A stretch of 43,960 bases of DNA from T1Sed10-7 sp046483565 (GTDB lineage Bacteria > Actinomycetota > Nitriliruptoria > Nitriliruptorales > Nitriliruptoraceae). The notes beneath the pieces are model-generated. The model saw nothing but the letters and a program-made list of their open reading frames with translations. It made no database searches and was not told the DNA's origin. The stretch spans positions 1 to 43,960 of the forward strand of contig JAWOCZ010000033.1 of the NCBI GenBank assembly GCA_046483565.1. The letters run 5' to 3'. Below are positions 14,840 to 22,741 of this stretch, one piece after another (the stretch's first letter is position 1; each line of letters begins with the position of its first letter). A program made the translations under genes and the position numbers.

Positions 14840-17089
14840 TCAGGCCAGGGCACGTTGCAGGAAGGTGACCTGGGTCGTCAGCAGCCGCTCGGCAACGACC
14901 TCCTGGGGGGTCATGTGGGTGACCCCTGACAGCGGCAGCACCTGATGTGGGCGCCCGTCGGCCAGCAGGGCTGCCGAGAGCCTGAGCGTGTGCGCGGCGA
15001 CCACGTTGTCGTCCGCCAGGCCGTGGATCAGCAGCAGCTCGGGGGGACGGTCATCGTCCCACGGCACGGCGCCGGGGAGCCCCCCGTCGATGTCGACGAG
15101 GTTGGAGACACGGTAGGCCTCGGGGTGGGTAGCAGGATGCCCGAGGTACCGCTCGGTGTAGTGGGTGTCGTACAGGCCCCAGTCGGTCACCGGGGCACCG
15201 GCCACCGCCGCCCGGAACACCTCTGGTCGACGCAGGACCGCCAGAGCGGCGAGGTACCCGCCGAAGGACCAGCCCCGGATCGCGACCCGGTCGAGGTCCA
15301 GACGCGGCTCCTCGGCCGCGACCGCCGCCAGGGCGTCGAGCTGGTCGTCGAGCACGGGCGTGGCGAGGTCGTGGTGGATCGCCCGCTCCCACACCGGTCC
15401 GCGACCAGGTGAGCCACGTCCATCGACGACCAGGACCGCGAAGCCCTGATCGGCCAGCCACTGGGAGGTCAGGAAGGCTTGGTTCGCGGCGAGCACCCGC
15501 TGGGCGTGGGGGCCGCCGTAGGGGTCGAGCAGGACCGGGAGCCGCCGCCGGCCGTCATCGTCGGAGGGCAGCAGGAGGGCCGCGGACAGCTCGCGCTCGC
15601 CGACCCGCAACAGCCGGGGGCGGGCCTCGACCCGCGGCCGCTGTGCGACCACCTCGAGCGCGTGCACGTGGAGCAGATCGGCACCGTCGGTGCCGGTGGT
15701 CTCCCAGCCGACCGTGACCGTGGGCGTGGGACGATCCAGGACCGCGGTGACCTCCACCCAGGGTGGGGAGTCGTTCCCGGACCGGTGGTCGCGTGGGGGC
15801 CTGCCCGGCACCCGGCGCCGGACCCCGGGAGCTTCGGCAGCGGTCTCGCTCCGGGTCACGGCCGACAGGTCGGCCCCGACCGCGACCGTGTACACGTCGA
15901 CGCGCGTCGGGTCGTCGCCCGGGGAGGCCAGCACCTCGATCGCGGCCACACCGTCGGGGGCCGACGGGGAACTGCCATCGCGTTCCGGCCGCACACCGAG
16001 CACCTCGCGGACCTGGAGGCCGGCCGGTGTGACCGGGATCCCGTCCAGGCACAGCGCACGGGTCCCGTCCCGACCGAGCTCGTAGCGGTCCTCCACCGTC
16101 ACGAGCCGTGCACCGACCCAGCGGGGGGTCCCCGGGACCAGCTCGACCCAGGCCGGATCCGACCAGCGGTGCACCGGGTTGGTACGTCCGGTCGCGGTGT
16201 CCACGGTCAGCACCCCGGCAGCTCGCTGGTCGCGAGGCTGCACCAGCAGGGTCAACGGACCGTCCCAGTCGACGGCGGCCAGGTACTCGTCCTGCGCGCG
16301 GTCCCACACGACCTCGGTACGCGCCCCGTCCTCGACCTCGACGAGCCACAGCGACACCTCGGCGTTGCAGCCTCCGGCCGCCGGGTAGCGATGCATCGTG
16401 GCCGGGCTCGCCGGGCGGGACGGATCGGCGATGGTCCACGCCGCGACCTCGCGTTCATCGACGCGGGCGACGGCCAGTTGTCCACCGTCGGGGGACCACC
16501 AGAACCCGCGTGAGCGACCCATCTCCTCGGCCGCGACGAACTCCGCGCGCCCCCATGCCACGTCCGCCTCGACCACCAGCGGGCGCGTCCGGCCGGGCTG
16601 TCCGGCGCCACGCTCCAGGGTGACCAGGTGCAGGCCACCGTCGGCGTGGTAGGCGATCGAGTGACCGTCAGGGGACGGTCGCGGATCGAAGGCCGGGCCG
16701 GCGACCGGGTGCGTCGCGACGGCGCCGGAGGCGACGTCCACGGAGTGGAGCCGCCCTCCCAGGGTGAACGCGGCGATGGTGCCGTCGGCATCGACGGCGT
16801 AGCTGACGATGCCCTCGGCCTGCTCGCGGGCGCGCTCGCGACGCGCACGCTCCTCGGGTGGGAGCGGGCCGCTGTCGGGCTCCAGGGCGCGGGCGTCGAC
16901 GAGCCGCTCGGTGCAGCCGGTGGTGGGATCGTGGAGCCACAGGTGGGTGACGGGGTCCTCGCCGCTCTCGGAGCGCAGGAACAGCACGAGTGGCCCGGCC
17001 GCACCGAGCAGCCCCGTGAACGCTCGTGGCACCCCCAGCGTGAAACGTCGGGTGCGGGCCTGTTGGCGCGGGAAGCTCAGCTGCTCCAT
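14840..17089 (-). CDS. S9 family serine peptidase (dipeptidyl peptidase IV type)
   Basis: A 749-residue prolyl-oligopeptidase clan enzyme, cytoplasmic since there is no signal peptide. The N-terminal two thirds is a beta-propeller (DPRPSPDGHSIAYHADGG; SPDGGQLAVARVDE), with the DPP-IV double-Glu motif at about residue 190 (VAAEEMGRSRGFWWSPDG) that binds the substrate amino group. The C-terminal hydrolase domain has GWSFGGY with catalytic Ser608, Asp in GLADDNV near 690 and His in GVTHMT near 724. It should remove N-terminal dipeptides, mainly after Pro or Ala. ATG 17089. Its start lies inside the end of the EEP gene (13-base overlap), so it is the last gene of the minus-strand operon. Length is normal. 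Confidence 0.93.
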   Translation of the reverse strand: MEQLSFPRQQARTRRFTLGVPRAFTGLLGAAGPLVLFLRSESGEDPVTHLWLHDPTTGCTERLVDARALEPDSGPLPPEERARRERAREQAEGIVSYAVDADGTIAAFTLGGRLHSVDVASGAVATHPVAGPAFDPRPSPDGHSIAYHADGGLHLVTLERGAGQPGRTRPLVVEADVAWGRAEFVAAEEMGRSRGFWWSPDGGQLAVARVDEREVAAWTIADPSRPASPATMHRYPAAGGCNAEVSLWLVEVEDGARTEVVWDRAQDEYLAAVDWDGPLTLLVQPRDQRAAGVLTVDTATGRTNPVHRWSDPAWVELVPGTPRWVGARLVTVEDRYELGRDGTRALCLDGIPVTPAGLQVREVLGVRPERDGSSPSAPDGVAAIEVLASPGDDPTRVDVYTVAVGADLSAVTRSETAAEAPGVRRRVPGRPPRDHRSGNDSPPWVEVTAVLDRPTPTVTVGWETTGTDGADLLHVHALEVVAQRPRVEARPRLLRVGERELSAALLLPSDDDGRRRLPVLLDPYGGPHAQRVLAANQAFLTSQWLADQGFAVLVVDGRGSPGRGPVWERAIHHDLATPVLDDQLDALAAVAAEEPRLDLDRVAIRGWSFGGYLAALAVLRRPEVFRAAVAGAPVTDWGLYDTHYTERYLGHPATHPEAYRVSNLVDIDGGLPGAVPWDDDRPPELLLIHGLADDNVVAAHTLRLSAALLADGRPHQVLPLSGVTHMTPQEVVAERLLTTQVTFLQRALA

Positions 17090-17769
17090 CCCTCACCCTC
17101 CGGATCGTCGGCAGCAGCCCCGACGTCGACCAGCACGGGAAGATGGTGGCTGGCGACGTCGACGGGCGGATCGGTGAGCACCTCGGCGCGGACCACGGCC
17201 AGAGAGGGATCGACGAAGACGAAGTCCTGCCGTGTGCTCGGATCCGACGTCGGGTACGTGAGGCCGGCACCGGACCCCGCGACCGCGTGCGCGTCCTGGA
17301 ACCGTGCCGCCAGCCCGGCGGCCGCCGGTGAGCGCACCGACTCGTTGAGATCGCCGCTGATCACCGACGGTTGTTCGATCGTGTCGAGGTAGGCCAGCAG
17401 CTCGTCGAGGTTGGTGCGCCGGACCTCGGGGCGCAGCCCGAACTGGACCGCGGTGATCGACAGGCCCAGCCCGGCAACGCTCATGATCGCGTGGGCCGCC
17501 TGCCGGGCGGGGACGTCACGCGGGGTCGTGAGCGGGACCAGCGTGGTCGCCCGGACCAGCACCGAGCCGGCGGCCAGGATCGCGGTCCCCGTCCCCCGTC
17601 GGCCCGCCCGGGCGACGATGTCCAGTCCTGCCAACCGCGCCACGGCGCGCAGGCGGCCCGCGGGAGGGATCTCCGTCAGGCACACCACGTCGGGAGCCTG
17701 AGCGGCCAGGATCCGGCCGGCCGAGACCGGGTCGAGACCGCCGCTGAGGTTGTAGCCGATCAGCCGCAT
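17077..17769 (-). CDS. Endonuclease/exonuclease/phosphatase (EEP) family protein
   Basis: A 230-residue protein of the EEP/DNase I-like metallophosphatase superfamily. Seen: N in MRLIGYNLSGG, catalytic metal Glu in VVCLTEIPP, SGDLNES (the GDXN motif) and RQDFVFV. Two usual residues differ: the strand that normally carries a His reads ITAVQFGL (Gln in place), and the final S-D-H-L-P motif reads SHHLPV (His for Asp). It may thus be an altered or weak hydrolase. Start ATG 17769; overlaps the ROK gene by 10 bases and the peptidase gene by 13. No signal or membrane segment. Substrates of the family range from nucleic acids to phosphoinositides and sphingolipids; none can be named. Confidence 0.85.
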   Translation of the reverse strand: MRLIGYNLSGGLDPVSAGRILAAQAPDVVCLTEIPPAGRLRAVARLAGLDIVARAGRRGTGTAILAAGSVLVRATTLVPLTTPRDVPARQAAHAIMSVAGLGLSITAVQFGLRPEVRRTNLDELLAYLDTIEQPSVISGDLNESVRSPAAAGLAARFQDAHAVAGSGAGLTYPTSDPSTRQDFVFVDPSLAVVRAEVLTDPPVDVASHHLPVLVDVGAAADDPEGEGWSS

Positions 17770-18728
17770 GGGCCCGGTTCCCGTGCTCGGTCGGCGGCGT
17801 TCTCGAGCGCCAGCAGCCCCGCGCCCACCACTCCGGCGTCGTCGCCGAGGACGGCCAGTTCGACGGGCGGGGCGGTGCGGAAGGCCGAGCCGACCAGCCG
17901 TTCGGCCATCGCCACCCGCGCCGGCTCGAGCATCCACGGCGCCGCCGCTGCGGCCGCGCCGCCACCGAGTAGGACGAGATCGGGGTCGAGCACGTTGACC
18001 AGCGATGCCAACGCGACGCCCAACCACCGCCCGGCCTCCTCGAGGACCTCGATCGCCACGGCGTCCCCCTCGTGTGCTGCGCTGGTGACGTCGGGTCCGG
18101 CGACGTGCTCGAGGTCACGCAGGCGTGTGACGGTGGTCGGATCCACCAGCCGGTCCCGTGCCAACGCCCCGATGGCGCTCCCGGAGGCGTAGGCCTCGAC
18201 GCAGCCGCGGTTCCCACAGGGGCAGGGCCGTCCACCCTCGTCGACGATCACGTGCCCGAGCTCGCCACCGAACCCGGTGGCACCCGTCAGCAGACGCCCG
18301 TCGATCACGACCCCGCCGCCGACGCCGGTCCCCAGTGTCACCAGCACGAGATCCCGGTGGTCGACGCCGGCGCCGGCGCGGTGCTCCCCGAGGGCCGCGA
18401 CGGAGGCATCGTTGGTGACGAGCACCTCGGCGCCCAACGCCTCCCGCAGGATCCGCGCCAGCGGGAGATCCCGGATCCCGATGTTGGGTCCGTAGCGCAC
18501 CGTGCCGTCCGTGGTCACAAGCCCGGCGATCCCGATCGCGACCGGTCCCCGTCCCCCGGCCCGCCCCCAGATCGCCTCGATCAGCTCCACGAGCGTGGGC
18601 ACCAACGAGCCGGGGTCGTCGGCGGGGGTCGGGCGCCGATCGCGTGTCAGGATGCTGCCGTCGTCAGCGACCATCGCGGCACGCAGCTGGGTGCCGCCGA
18701 TGTCGATGCCCAGACCTCGAGCGCTCAC
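17760..18728 (-). CDS. ROK family sugar kinase (glucokinase-like)
   Basis: A 322-residue ATP-dependent hexose kinase, likely glucokinase or a related N-acetyl sugar kinase. N-terminal phosphate loop LGIDIGGTQLRAAMV, then the ROK signature GFGGELGHVIV and the zinc-binding CPCGNRGCVEAYASG (HX..CXCGX2GCXE). The adenosine loop VLLGGGAAA is present. It has no N-terminal DNA-binding helix-turn-helix, so it is an enzyme and not a repressor. GTG 18728 with GGAGG seven bases before; its start overlaps the previous stop by four bases (GTGA). In Streptomyces glkA sits in a comparable cluster, from memory. Activity on glucose is most likely; substrate is inferred. Confidence 0.93.
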   Translation of the reverse strand: MSARGLGIDIGGTQLRAAMVADDGSILTRDRRPTPADDPGSLVPTLVELIEAIWGRAGGRGPVAIGIAGLVTTDGTVRYGPNIGIRDLPLARILREALGAEVLVTNDASVAALGEHRAGAGVDHRDLVLVTLGTGVGGGVVIDGRLLTGATGFGGELGHVIVDEGGRPCPCGNRGCVEAYASGSAIGALARDRLVDPTTVTRLRDLEHVAGPDVTSAAHEGDAVAIEVLEEAGRWLGVALASLVNVLDPDLVLLGGGAAAAAAPWMLEPARVAMAERLVGSAFRTAPPVELAVLGDDAGVVGAGLLALENAADRAREPGPCG

Positions 18729-19366
18729 TTCCCGCCTCCCCGGCCGGTGTCGGTGCGACCGCGCGGATCCAGCGGGATCCGTTCGACCTCGCCGCGTGGA
18801 CGCCTGGCGTCGCCGTGATCGGCAGCTGGGCGGGGAGATGCCGTCGGCCCCGCATCTCCGGGCCCGGTGTCGAGCAGCGACCGGGCGGCCGCCGCCAGGT
18901 GTCGGGCCGCCTCCGTCAGGTGTTCGAGCAGTTCGGGCCGGGTGTCCTCCAGGGCACGGGCCAGCGTGCACAGCGGGCAGATCCCGCACAGTTCGGGCCG
19001 ATGGGGCGGCGGCCGCCCCTCCTGGTCGGCACCCCCGATCCCGTCGGCACCCCCGCCGAACTCAGACCCAGCCTCAGACCCAGCCTCAGACCTGGCCTCA
19101 GACCTGGCCTCAGCCTCACCCTCAGCTTCAGGGTCATGGTCAGGGTCAGGGCCAGGGGCGGGGCCGTGGGCCGGATCCGGCCGCGGGGCCGCCTCGTCCC
19201 GGCTCGCTCCCCCGCGCGCTGCTGCGCGCGGTGGCACGGGACGAGGACGCCGGGCGGCACGGAAGGCCTCGACCGGGTCGGCGTCATCGATCGCCGGTGA
19301 CCCGCCGTCGCCATCACGGGTCGGCTCGACGGCCGAGGCCCACCACGGATGCGTGGCGTCGCTCAC
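18725..19366 (-). CDS. DUF5304-like acidic low-complexity protein
   Basis: A 213-residue protein. The recognisable part is a short cysteine motif with helix, ELCGICPLCTLARALED, followed by TRPELLEHLTEAARHLA, which resembles the conserved core of an actinobacterial family annotated DUF5304 (CX2CX2C and a helical pair). Before it lies a Pro/Asp/Glu-rich stretch built on a 12-base repeat, and after it a basic, Arg-rich tail. No signal or membrane helix. GTG 19366 overlaps the ATPase stop (GTGA) and its own stop overlaps the ROK start, so it is strictly coupled within the operon. Function unknown; its constant place next to the ArsA-like ATPase in actinobacteria suggests a partner role (inference). 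Confidence 0.72.
   Translation of the reverse strand: MSDATHPWWASAVEPTRDGDGGSPAIDDADPVEAFRAARRPRPVPPRAAARGGASRDEAAPRPDPAHGPAPGPDPDHDPEAEGEAEARSEARSEAGSEAGSEFGGGADGIGGADQEGRPPPHRPELCGICPLCTLARALEDTRPELLEHLTEAARHLAAAARSLLDTGPGDAGPTASPRPAADHGDARRPRGEVERIPLDPRGRTDTGRGGGK
19061..19156. repeat. 12-bp minisatellite inside the DUF5304-like gene
   Basis: Eight 12-base units in register from 19061 to 19156. The first four (CTCAGACCCAGC or CTCAGACCTGGC) are nearly identical, the rest decay. On the coding minus strand they give tetrapeptides of the type GSEA and RSEA, then an acidic D/P/E stretch. Confidence 0.9.
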
Positions 19367-20565
19367 CCTGACACCGCCGGGACCTCGGCGGCAGCGAAGC
19401 GGACCTCGAGCGCGCCACCGTCGAGCCGGGCGCCGACGATCGCGCGGCGGCGCAACGCCGCCGGGAGCGGGACGTTGCGTCGCAGGCTGCCGACGGTGAC
19501 CTGGAGGTCGTCGTCCCGCCGTGACAGCGACAGGTCGTCCTCCACGGCGAACGGCAGGGCGAGCACGAGCAGCGTCGCCGCCCCGTCCTCGACGATCGTC
19601 AGGGGCCGGTGGGGGTGCAGCACCGCGGTCGGATCGTGGTCGGCGTAGACCAGTCGTCCCAGCCGGCTGAGCGCGTCACCGCCGATCACCTCGTCCTCGA
19701 GGAGCGGCACCTCCAGCACGGGGGTGGGCGCGAACGCGGTGCGTGCGGCCACCACGTGCTCGGCGTGCCGTTGCCGCCAGCGTGCGAGGTAGGGGTGATC
19801 GAGGTGCTCCGGCAGGATCCGGTTCACGATCACCGCATCCACGCCGTAACCGAACAGCGAGAGCGAGGTGGCGGTGCGCTCGGCCTCGGCGAGCACGATC
19901 CGCTCGGGATTGACCACCAGGCGCACGCTGCTGCGGTCGGTGTCGGTGAGCAGCGCGTGGACCCCGGCGAGCTCACCGTGCACCTCGGTGACGGCATCCA
20001 CGACGTCGTCGTCCGGGACCGGGAGCCCGGCGCCGCTCGGCGCGCGGTGACGCGTGAGGGGGGCGACCGCCCGCGCCAGTGCACGCCCGGGGCTCAGGAC
20101 CCGGTGGGTGTAGAAGCGCAGGGCGTCGGGCAGGGTGAGCAGCTTCAGGGTCTCGGCCGTCGGAGCGCAGTCGACCACCACGAGGTCGTAGGCGCCGGTG
20201 GCGACCTGGGCACGCAGGTCGATCAGCGCGAACAACTCGTCCAGCCCCGGGAGCAGGACGAGTTCCTCAGCGGCGACGTCACCGATCCCGCCCCAGTGCA
20301 GCAGGGTCGTGAGGTAGTCCCGGATCCGACCCCAGTGTCGTTCCAGACGCTGCTGCGCGTCGAGCTGCTGGGCGTGGAACTGGGCGCGACCGACCTCGAC
20401 GGGCGTCGGTCGGTCCGCCAGTGGTGTCGCGAACGCATCGGCCAGCGAGTGCGCTGGATCGGTGGAGGTGACCAGTACCCGAGCACCACCTGACGCCGCC
20501 TCGACGGCGGTGGCAGCGGCGATCGAGGTCTTCCCGACGCCGCCCTTGCCGGTGAAGAGCACCAC
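19363..20565 (-). CDS. ArsA/Get3-like ATPase with C-terminal HSP20-like domain
   Basis: A 400-residue deviant P-loop ATPase. Walker A is FTGKGGVGKT with the extra signature lysine, switch I STDPAHSLADAF, then VVDCAPTAETLKLL as switch II. The ATPase domain runs to about residue 310. The last 75 residues (from TIVEDGAATLLVLALPF to LDGGALEVRF, including LSLSRRDDDLQVTVG and RRNVPLP) match the ArsA_HSP20-like beta domain fused to such ATPases in actinobacteria and plastids. The paired metal cysteines of arsenite pumps are absent, so a membrane-protein or lipid handling role in the Get3 manner is more likely than arsenic export. GTG 20565 (a second GTG at 20562). Compare M. tuberculosis Rv2184c in the same order. 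Client unknown. Confidence 0.9.
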   Translation of the reverse strand: MVLFTGKGGVGKTSIAAATAVEAASGGARVLVTSTDPAHSLADAFATPLADRPTPVEVGRAQFHAQQLDAQQRLERHWGRIRDYLTTLLHWGGIGDVAAEELVLLPGLDELFALIDLRAQVATGAYDLVVVDCAPTAETLKLLTLPDALRFYTHRVLSPGRALARAVAPLTRHRAPSGAGLPVPDDDVVDAVTEVHGELAGVHALLTDTDRSSVRLVVNPERIVLAEAERTATSLSLFGYGVDAVIVNRILPEHLDHPYLARWRQRHAEHVVAARTAFAPTPVLEVPLLEDEVIGGDALSRLGRLVYADHDPTAVLHPHRPLTIVEDGAATLLVLALPFAVEDDLSLSRRDDDLQVTVGSLRRNVPLPAALRRRAIVGARLDGGALEVRFAAAEVPAVSG

Positions 20566-20614
20566 GCGGGTCAGGATCGTCTCCGGTGCCGAGGGGCGAA
20601 GTGGCAGCGGCCCG

Positions 20615-20620
20615 AGGCTA
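20615..20620 (-). promoter_or_regulatory. Candidate -10 for the ATPase-to-peptidase operon
   Basis: Minus-strand TAGCCT 50 bases before the GTG at 20565, in the 93-base gap after the upstream sub-operon. It would allow the five downstream genes to be transcribed separately. Confidence 0.4.
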
Positions 20621-20658
20621 GCTGCTCCACGACAGCGGGGCGCGGTCCGCAGGGTGGT

Positions 20659-21354
20659 TCACGAGGTGCCACCGCCGACCCCGACCAGACCGCTCAGGAC
20701 CAACGCGGCCGTGACGCCGACCACGGACCAGGCGAGCATCCGACCGGTCAGCAGCTGGGGCTGTCCGTCAGCGAGCCGGGAGAGATCGTGCAGGGTGATC
20801 GCCCACAGCGCGATCGCAGCCAGCGCGAGCACGAGCGCGGTGCTGGTGACACCGACGCTGACGAGCGTCAGCCCGGCTCCCCCGGCCCACAGCAACCACA
20901 GCAGGATCCGTGCCAATCCGCTCCCCGGTCGGCCGACCAGCAGGTGGCCGAGTCCCGGCAGCAGCGCGCTGGCCACCAGCGGGACCGAGCCCGTGGGCGT
21001 GGTCGTGATCGCGCCTGCCGTCTGCTCGGGCGTGAATCCGACCCGGGGGCTGCCGCACGCCACGCACGACGGCTGCTCCAGCGGGGTCCATCCCTCACAA
21101 CGGGCGCACCGCCACTCGACCTGGTCGCCCTCGACCCGGATGTCGCGCTGTGCCGCTGCCCGGGCCGCGGCCGGGATCGGGGGCGGTGTCGGCGCAGCGC
21201 CGCTGTCCGGACGCGGGGCCGGCGTGCGGGGGTGAGGTCGCTCACCTGCCCCGACCTCCGCCGAGGCAGCGGTCGGCTCCTCCAGTGACCCGTAGCACTG
21301 CGTGCACCAGGCCGCGGCCTCGGCGTTGCGCGCACCGCAGTCGGGGCACCTCAT
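20659..21354 (-). CDS. Double zinc-ribbon multi-pass membrane protein
   Basis: A 231-residue protein. Zinc ribbon 1 MRCPDCGARNAEAAAWCTQC at residues 1-20, a Pro/Ala linker, a second ribbon at about 82-102 (CARC...CVAC), then about four membrane helices (TGSVPLVASALLPGLGHLL; ILLWLLWAGGAGLTLVSVG; ALVLALAAIALWAITLHDL; MLAWSVVGVTAALVLSGLV). The segment ALLPGLGHLLVGR resembles the TM2/DUF5683-like small membrane family. ATG 21354 overlaps the SRPBCC stop by four bases. The open frame continues upstream to 22320 but is antisense to the SRPBCC and hydrolase genes there. It lies between a lipid-binding-fold protein and the Get3-like ATPase, so a membrane receptor or scaffold role is plausible (inference). 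Confidence 0.8.
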   Translation of the reverse strand: MRCPDCGARNAEAAAWCTQCYGSLEEPTAASAEVGAGERPHPRTPAPRPDSGAAPTPPPIPAAARAAAQRDIRVEGDQVEWRCARCEGWTPLEQPSCVACGSPRVGFTPEQTAGAITTTPTGSVPLVASALLPGLGHLLVGRPGSGLARILLWLLWAGGAGLTLVSVGVTSTALVLALAAIALWAITLHDLSRLADGQPQLLTGRMLAWSVVGVTAALVLSGLVGVGGGTS

Positions 21355-21836
21355 GGCCGGAGCCCGACGCTGGAGCGAACCTCGAGCTGCAGGACGTCCT
21401 TGAGGCCCCACAGCCCCCGTCTGACGGCGCGGCGGTGCCCCTCGAGGACGCTCAGGGGTCGTGGCAGAGGCGTGGTCGCGACGAGGAGGTGATGCACCAC
21501 CGTGCCACCATGGGTGGGTTCCAGCCAGAACTCGGCACGGCCCACCAGGTCGCCGTCGAGGGCGAGGACGACCCCGAGGTCGTGTCGCCAGGAGTGCGGC
21601 CGCACGGCCGATCGCAGCCACCGGCCCCACCCGGTCCTGAGCGCGACACCCCAGCGCTCGCCGTCGGTAGCCGGCAACGCCCGGACACGACAGCCCGACC
21701 ACCAGGACGGCCAGGCCCCCACGTGGGTCAGACGGCGGTAGACCAGGGCCTCCGGCGCGCGGATGAAGGTCTGATCGTCGGCGTGCAGTGGGACCGCCGG
21801 GCGATCGGGCACGGAGGGCGGACGACGGGGGCTCAT
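21351..21836 (-). CDS. SRPBCC (START-like) domain protein
   Basis: A 161-residue helix-grip fold protein of the SRPBCC/polyketide cyclase-like superfamily, which binds hydrophobic ligands in a large cavity. Visible marks are the opening strand TFIRAPEALVYRRLTHVGAW with PSWWSG, a run of beta strands (AEFWLEPTHGGTVVHHLLV) and the long C-terminal helix. It matches the role and place of M. tuberculosis Rv2185c (TB16.3), which also lies next to the ArsA-like ATPase gene. ATG 21836; both ends overlap neighbours by four bases (ATGA twice), so it is tightly coupled with the hydrolase and the zinc-ribbon membrane protein. Ligand unknown. Confidence 0.85.
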   Translation of the reverse strand: MSPRRPPSVPDRPAVPLHADDQTFIRAPEALVYRRLTHVGAWPSWWSGCRVRALPATDGERWGVALRTGWGRWLRSAVRPHSWRHDLGVVLALDGDLVGRAEFWLEPTHGGTVVHHLLVATTPLPRPLSVLEGHRRAVRRGLWGLKDVLQLEVRSSVGLRP

Positions 21837-22624
21837 GTCGAGCCCACGACGTCGTCGAGGAAGTCCGAGATCGTGCCGGCGACCAGGGTGGCGTCCTGGT
21901 CCAGTTGCGGGACGTGGTAGCTGTGGTGGCAGACCAGCGTCCTGAGATCGCGGCTGCCCGCGAGCTCGAGCACCTCCCGGGCGTTCGCCGGATCGACCGT
22001 GTGGTCCTCGACCGAACGGACGACCAGCAACGGCGCGACGACGTCCAGGAGCCCGTCACGGATGCGGTCGAGCTCCAACAGCAGCGAGCGCGCCGCCCGC
22101 GCCGGGACGAGCGCGTAGGAGCCCTCCTCCACCCCGTCGATGGCGATGTCGTCGGTCGGCAGGCCGGCCAGGTCGCGCGGGAGGTACGGGACCAGGTACT
22201 GCAGCAGTGGGGACAGGCGCGGCAGCAGCCCCGGAGGCGGCCGGACGATGGGGTTGAGCGCGACCACGGCGTCGACGTCCGCCGGACGGCGAGCGGCGAG
22301 GTCGAGCGCGATCGACCCACCCATCGAATGACCGATCAGCACCACGGCGTCGCACCGCATCTGGAACCGGTCCACGACACGGTCGACGGCGTCGTACCAG
22401 TCCCGGTAGCCGGTCCGTGCCAGCTCCCGGTGGCTGGTGCCGTGGCCGGGTAGGAGTGGGACCTCCACGGCGTAGCCCTCGGCAGCCAGGTGCTGGCCCA
22501 GCGGACGCGTCGCGATCGGATTGCCGGTGAACCCATGGATCAGGATCACCCCGGTCCGACCCCGCGGCCCCGCACCGATCGACGACCAGGGCTCCGCCCC
22601 GGGGGTGCTCACCGCCGCATCCAC
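21833..22624 (-). CDS. Alpha/beta hydrolase (carboxylesterase/monoacylglycerol lipase-like)
   Basis: A 263-residue serine hydrolase. ILIHGFTGNP forms the oxyanion loop, the nucleophile is in LIGHSMGGSIAL, the acid is probably in VVRSVEDHTVDP and the His in HHSYHVPQLD. The overall pattern (HGFTGNP, PLLPGHGTS, GHSMGG) is that of Geobacillus Est30/monoacylglycerol lipases, so short acyl esters or monoacylglycerols are likely substrates. GTG 22624 follows GAGGAG about eight bases before. No signal peptide: cytoplasmic. First gene of the minus-strand block and coupled to the SRPBCC gene. A lipid substrate is consistent with PlsC and PimB' nearby. Confidence 0.92.
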   Translation of the reverse strand: MDAAVSTPGAEPWSSIGAGPRGRTGVILIHGFTGNPIATRPLGQHLAAEGYAVEVPLLPGHGTSHRELARTGYRDWYDAVDRVVDRFQMRCDAVVLIGHSMGGSIALDLAARRPADVDAVVALNPIVRPPPGLLPRLSPLLQYLVPYLPRDLAGLPTDDIAIDGVEEGSYALVPARAARSLLLELDRIRDGLLDVVAPLLVVRSVEDHTVDPANAREVLELAGSRDLRTLVCHHSYHVPQLDQDATLVAGTISDFLDDVVGST

Positions 22625-22689
22625 GACCCGGCTCCTCGGTTCCTGTTGCCACGCGCCGCGCGAGGCCCGCTCCTGCGCCGACCACCGCC

Positions 22690-22712
22690 ACCGTAGCGCC
22701 AGGACCTAGTCT
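22690..22712. promoter_or_regulatory. Divergent candidate -10 elements
   Basis: Minus strand TACGGT (22690-22695) would serve the hydrolase block, plus strand TAGTCT (22707-22712) the membrane/EEP gene at 22742. Start points would be about 22683 and 22719. -35 boxes are not evident. Confidence 0.4.
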
Positions 22713-22741
22713 GACCGCGCACCTGGCCCGAGGGACCGCCC

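Noticed and set aside
15479..16513. Plus-strand ORF of 344 codons
   Set aside because: It lies wholly opposite the S9 peptidase propeller and has no recognisable features.
21355..22320. Upstream extension of the zinc-ribbon membrane protein frame
   Set aside because: It is antisense-phase shadow of the SRPBCC and hydrolase genes on the same strand; the ATG at 21354 begins the zinc ribbon.
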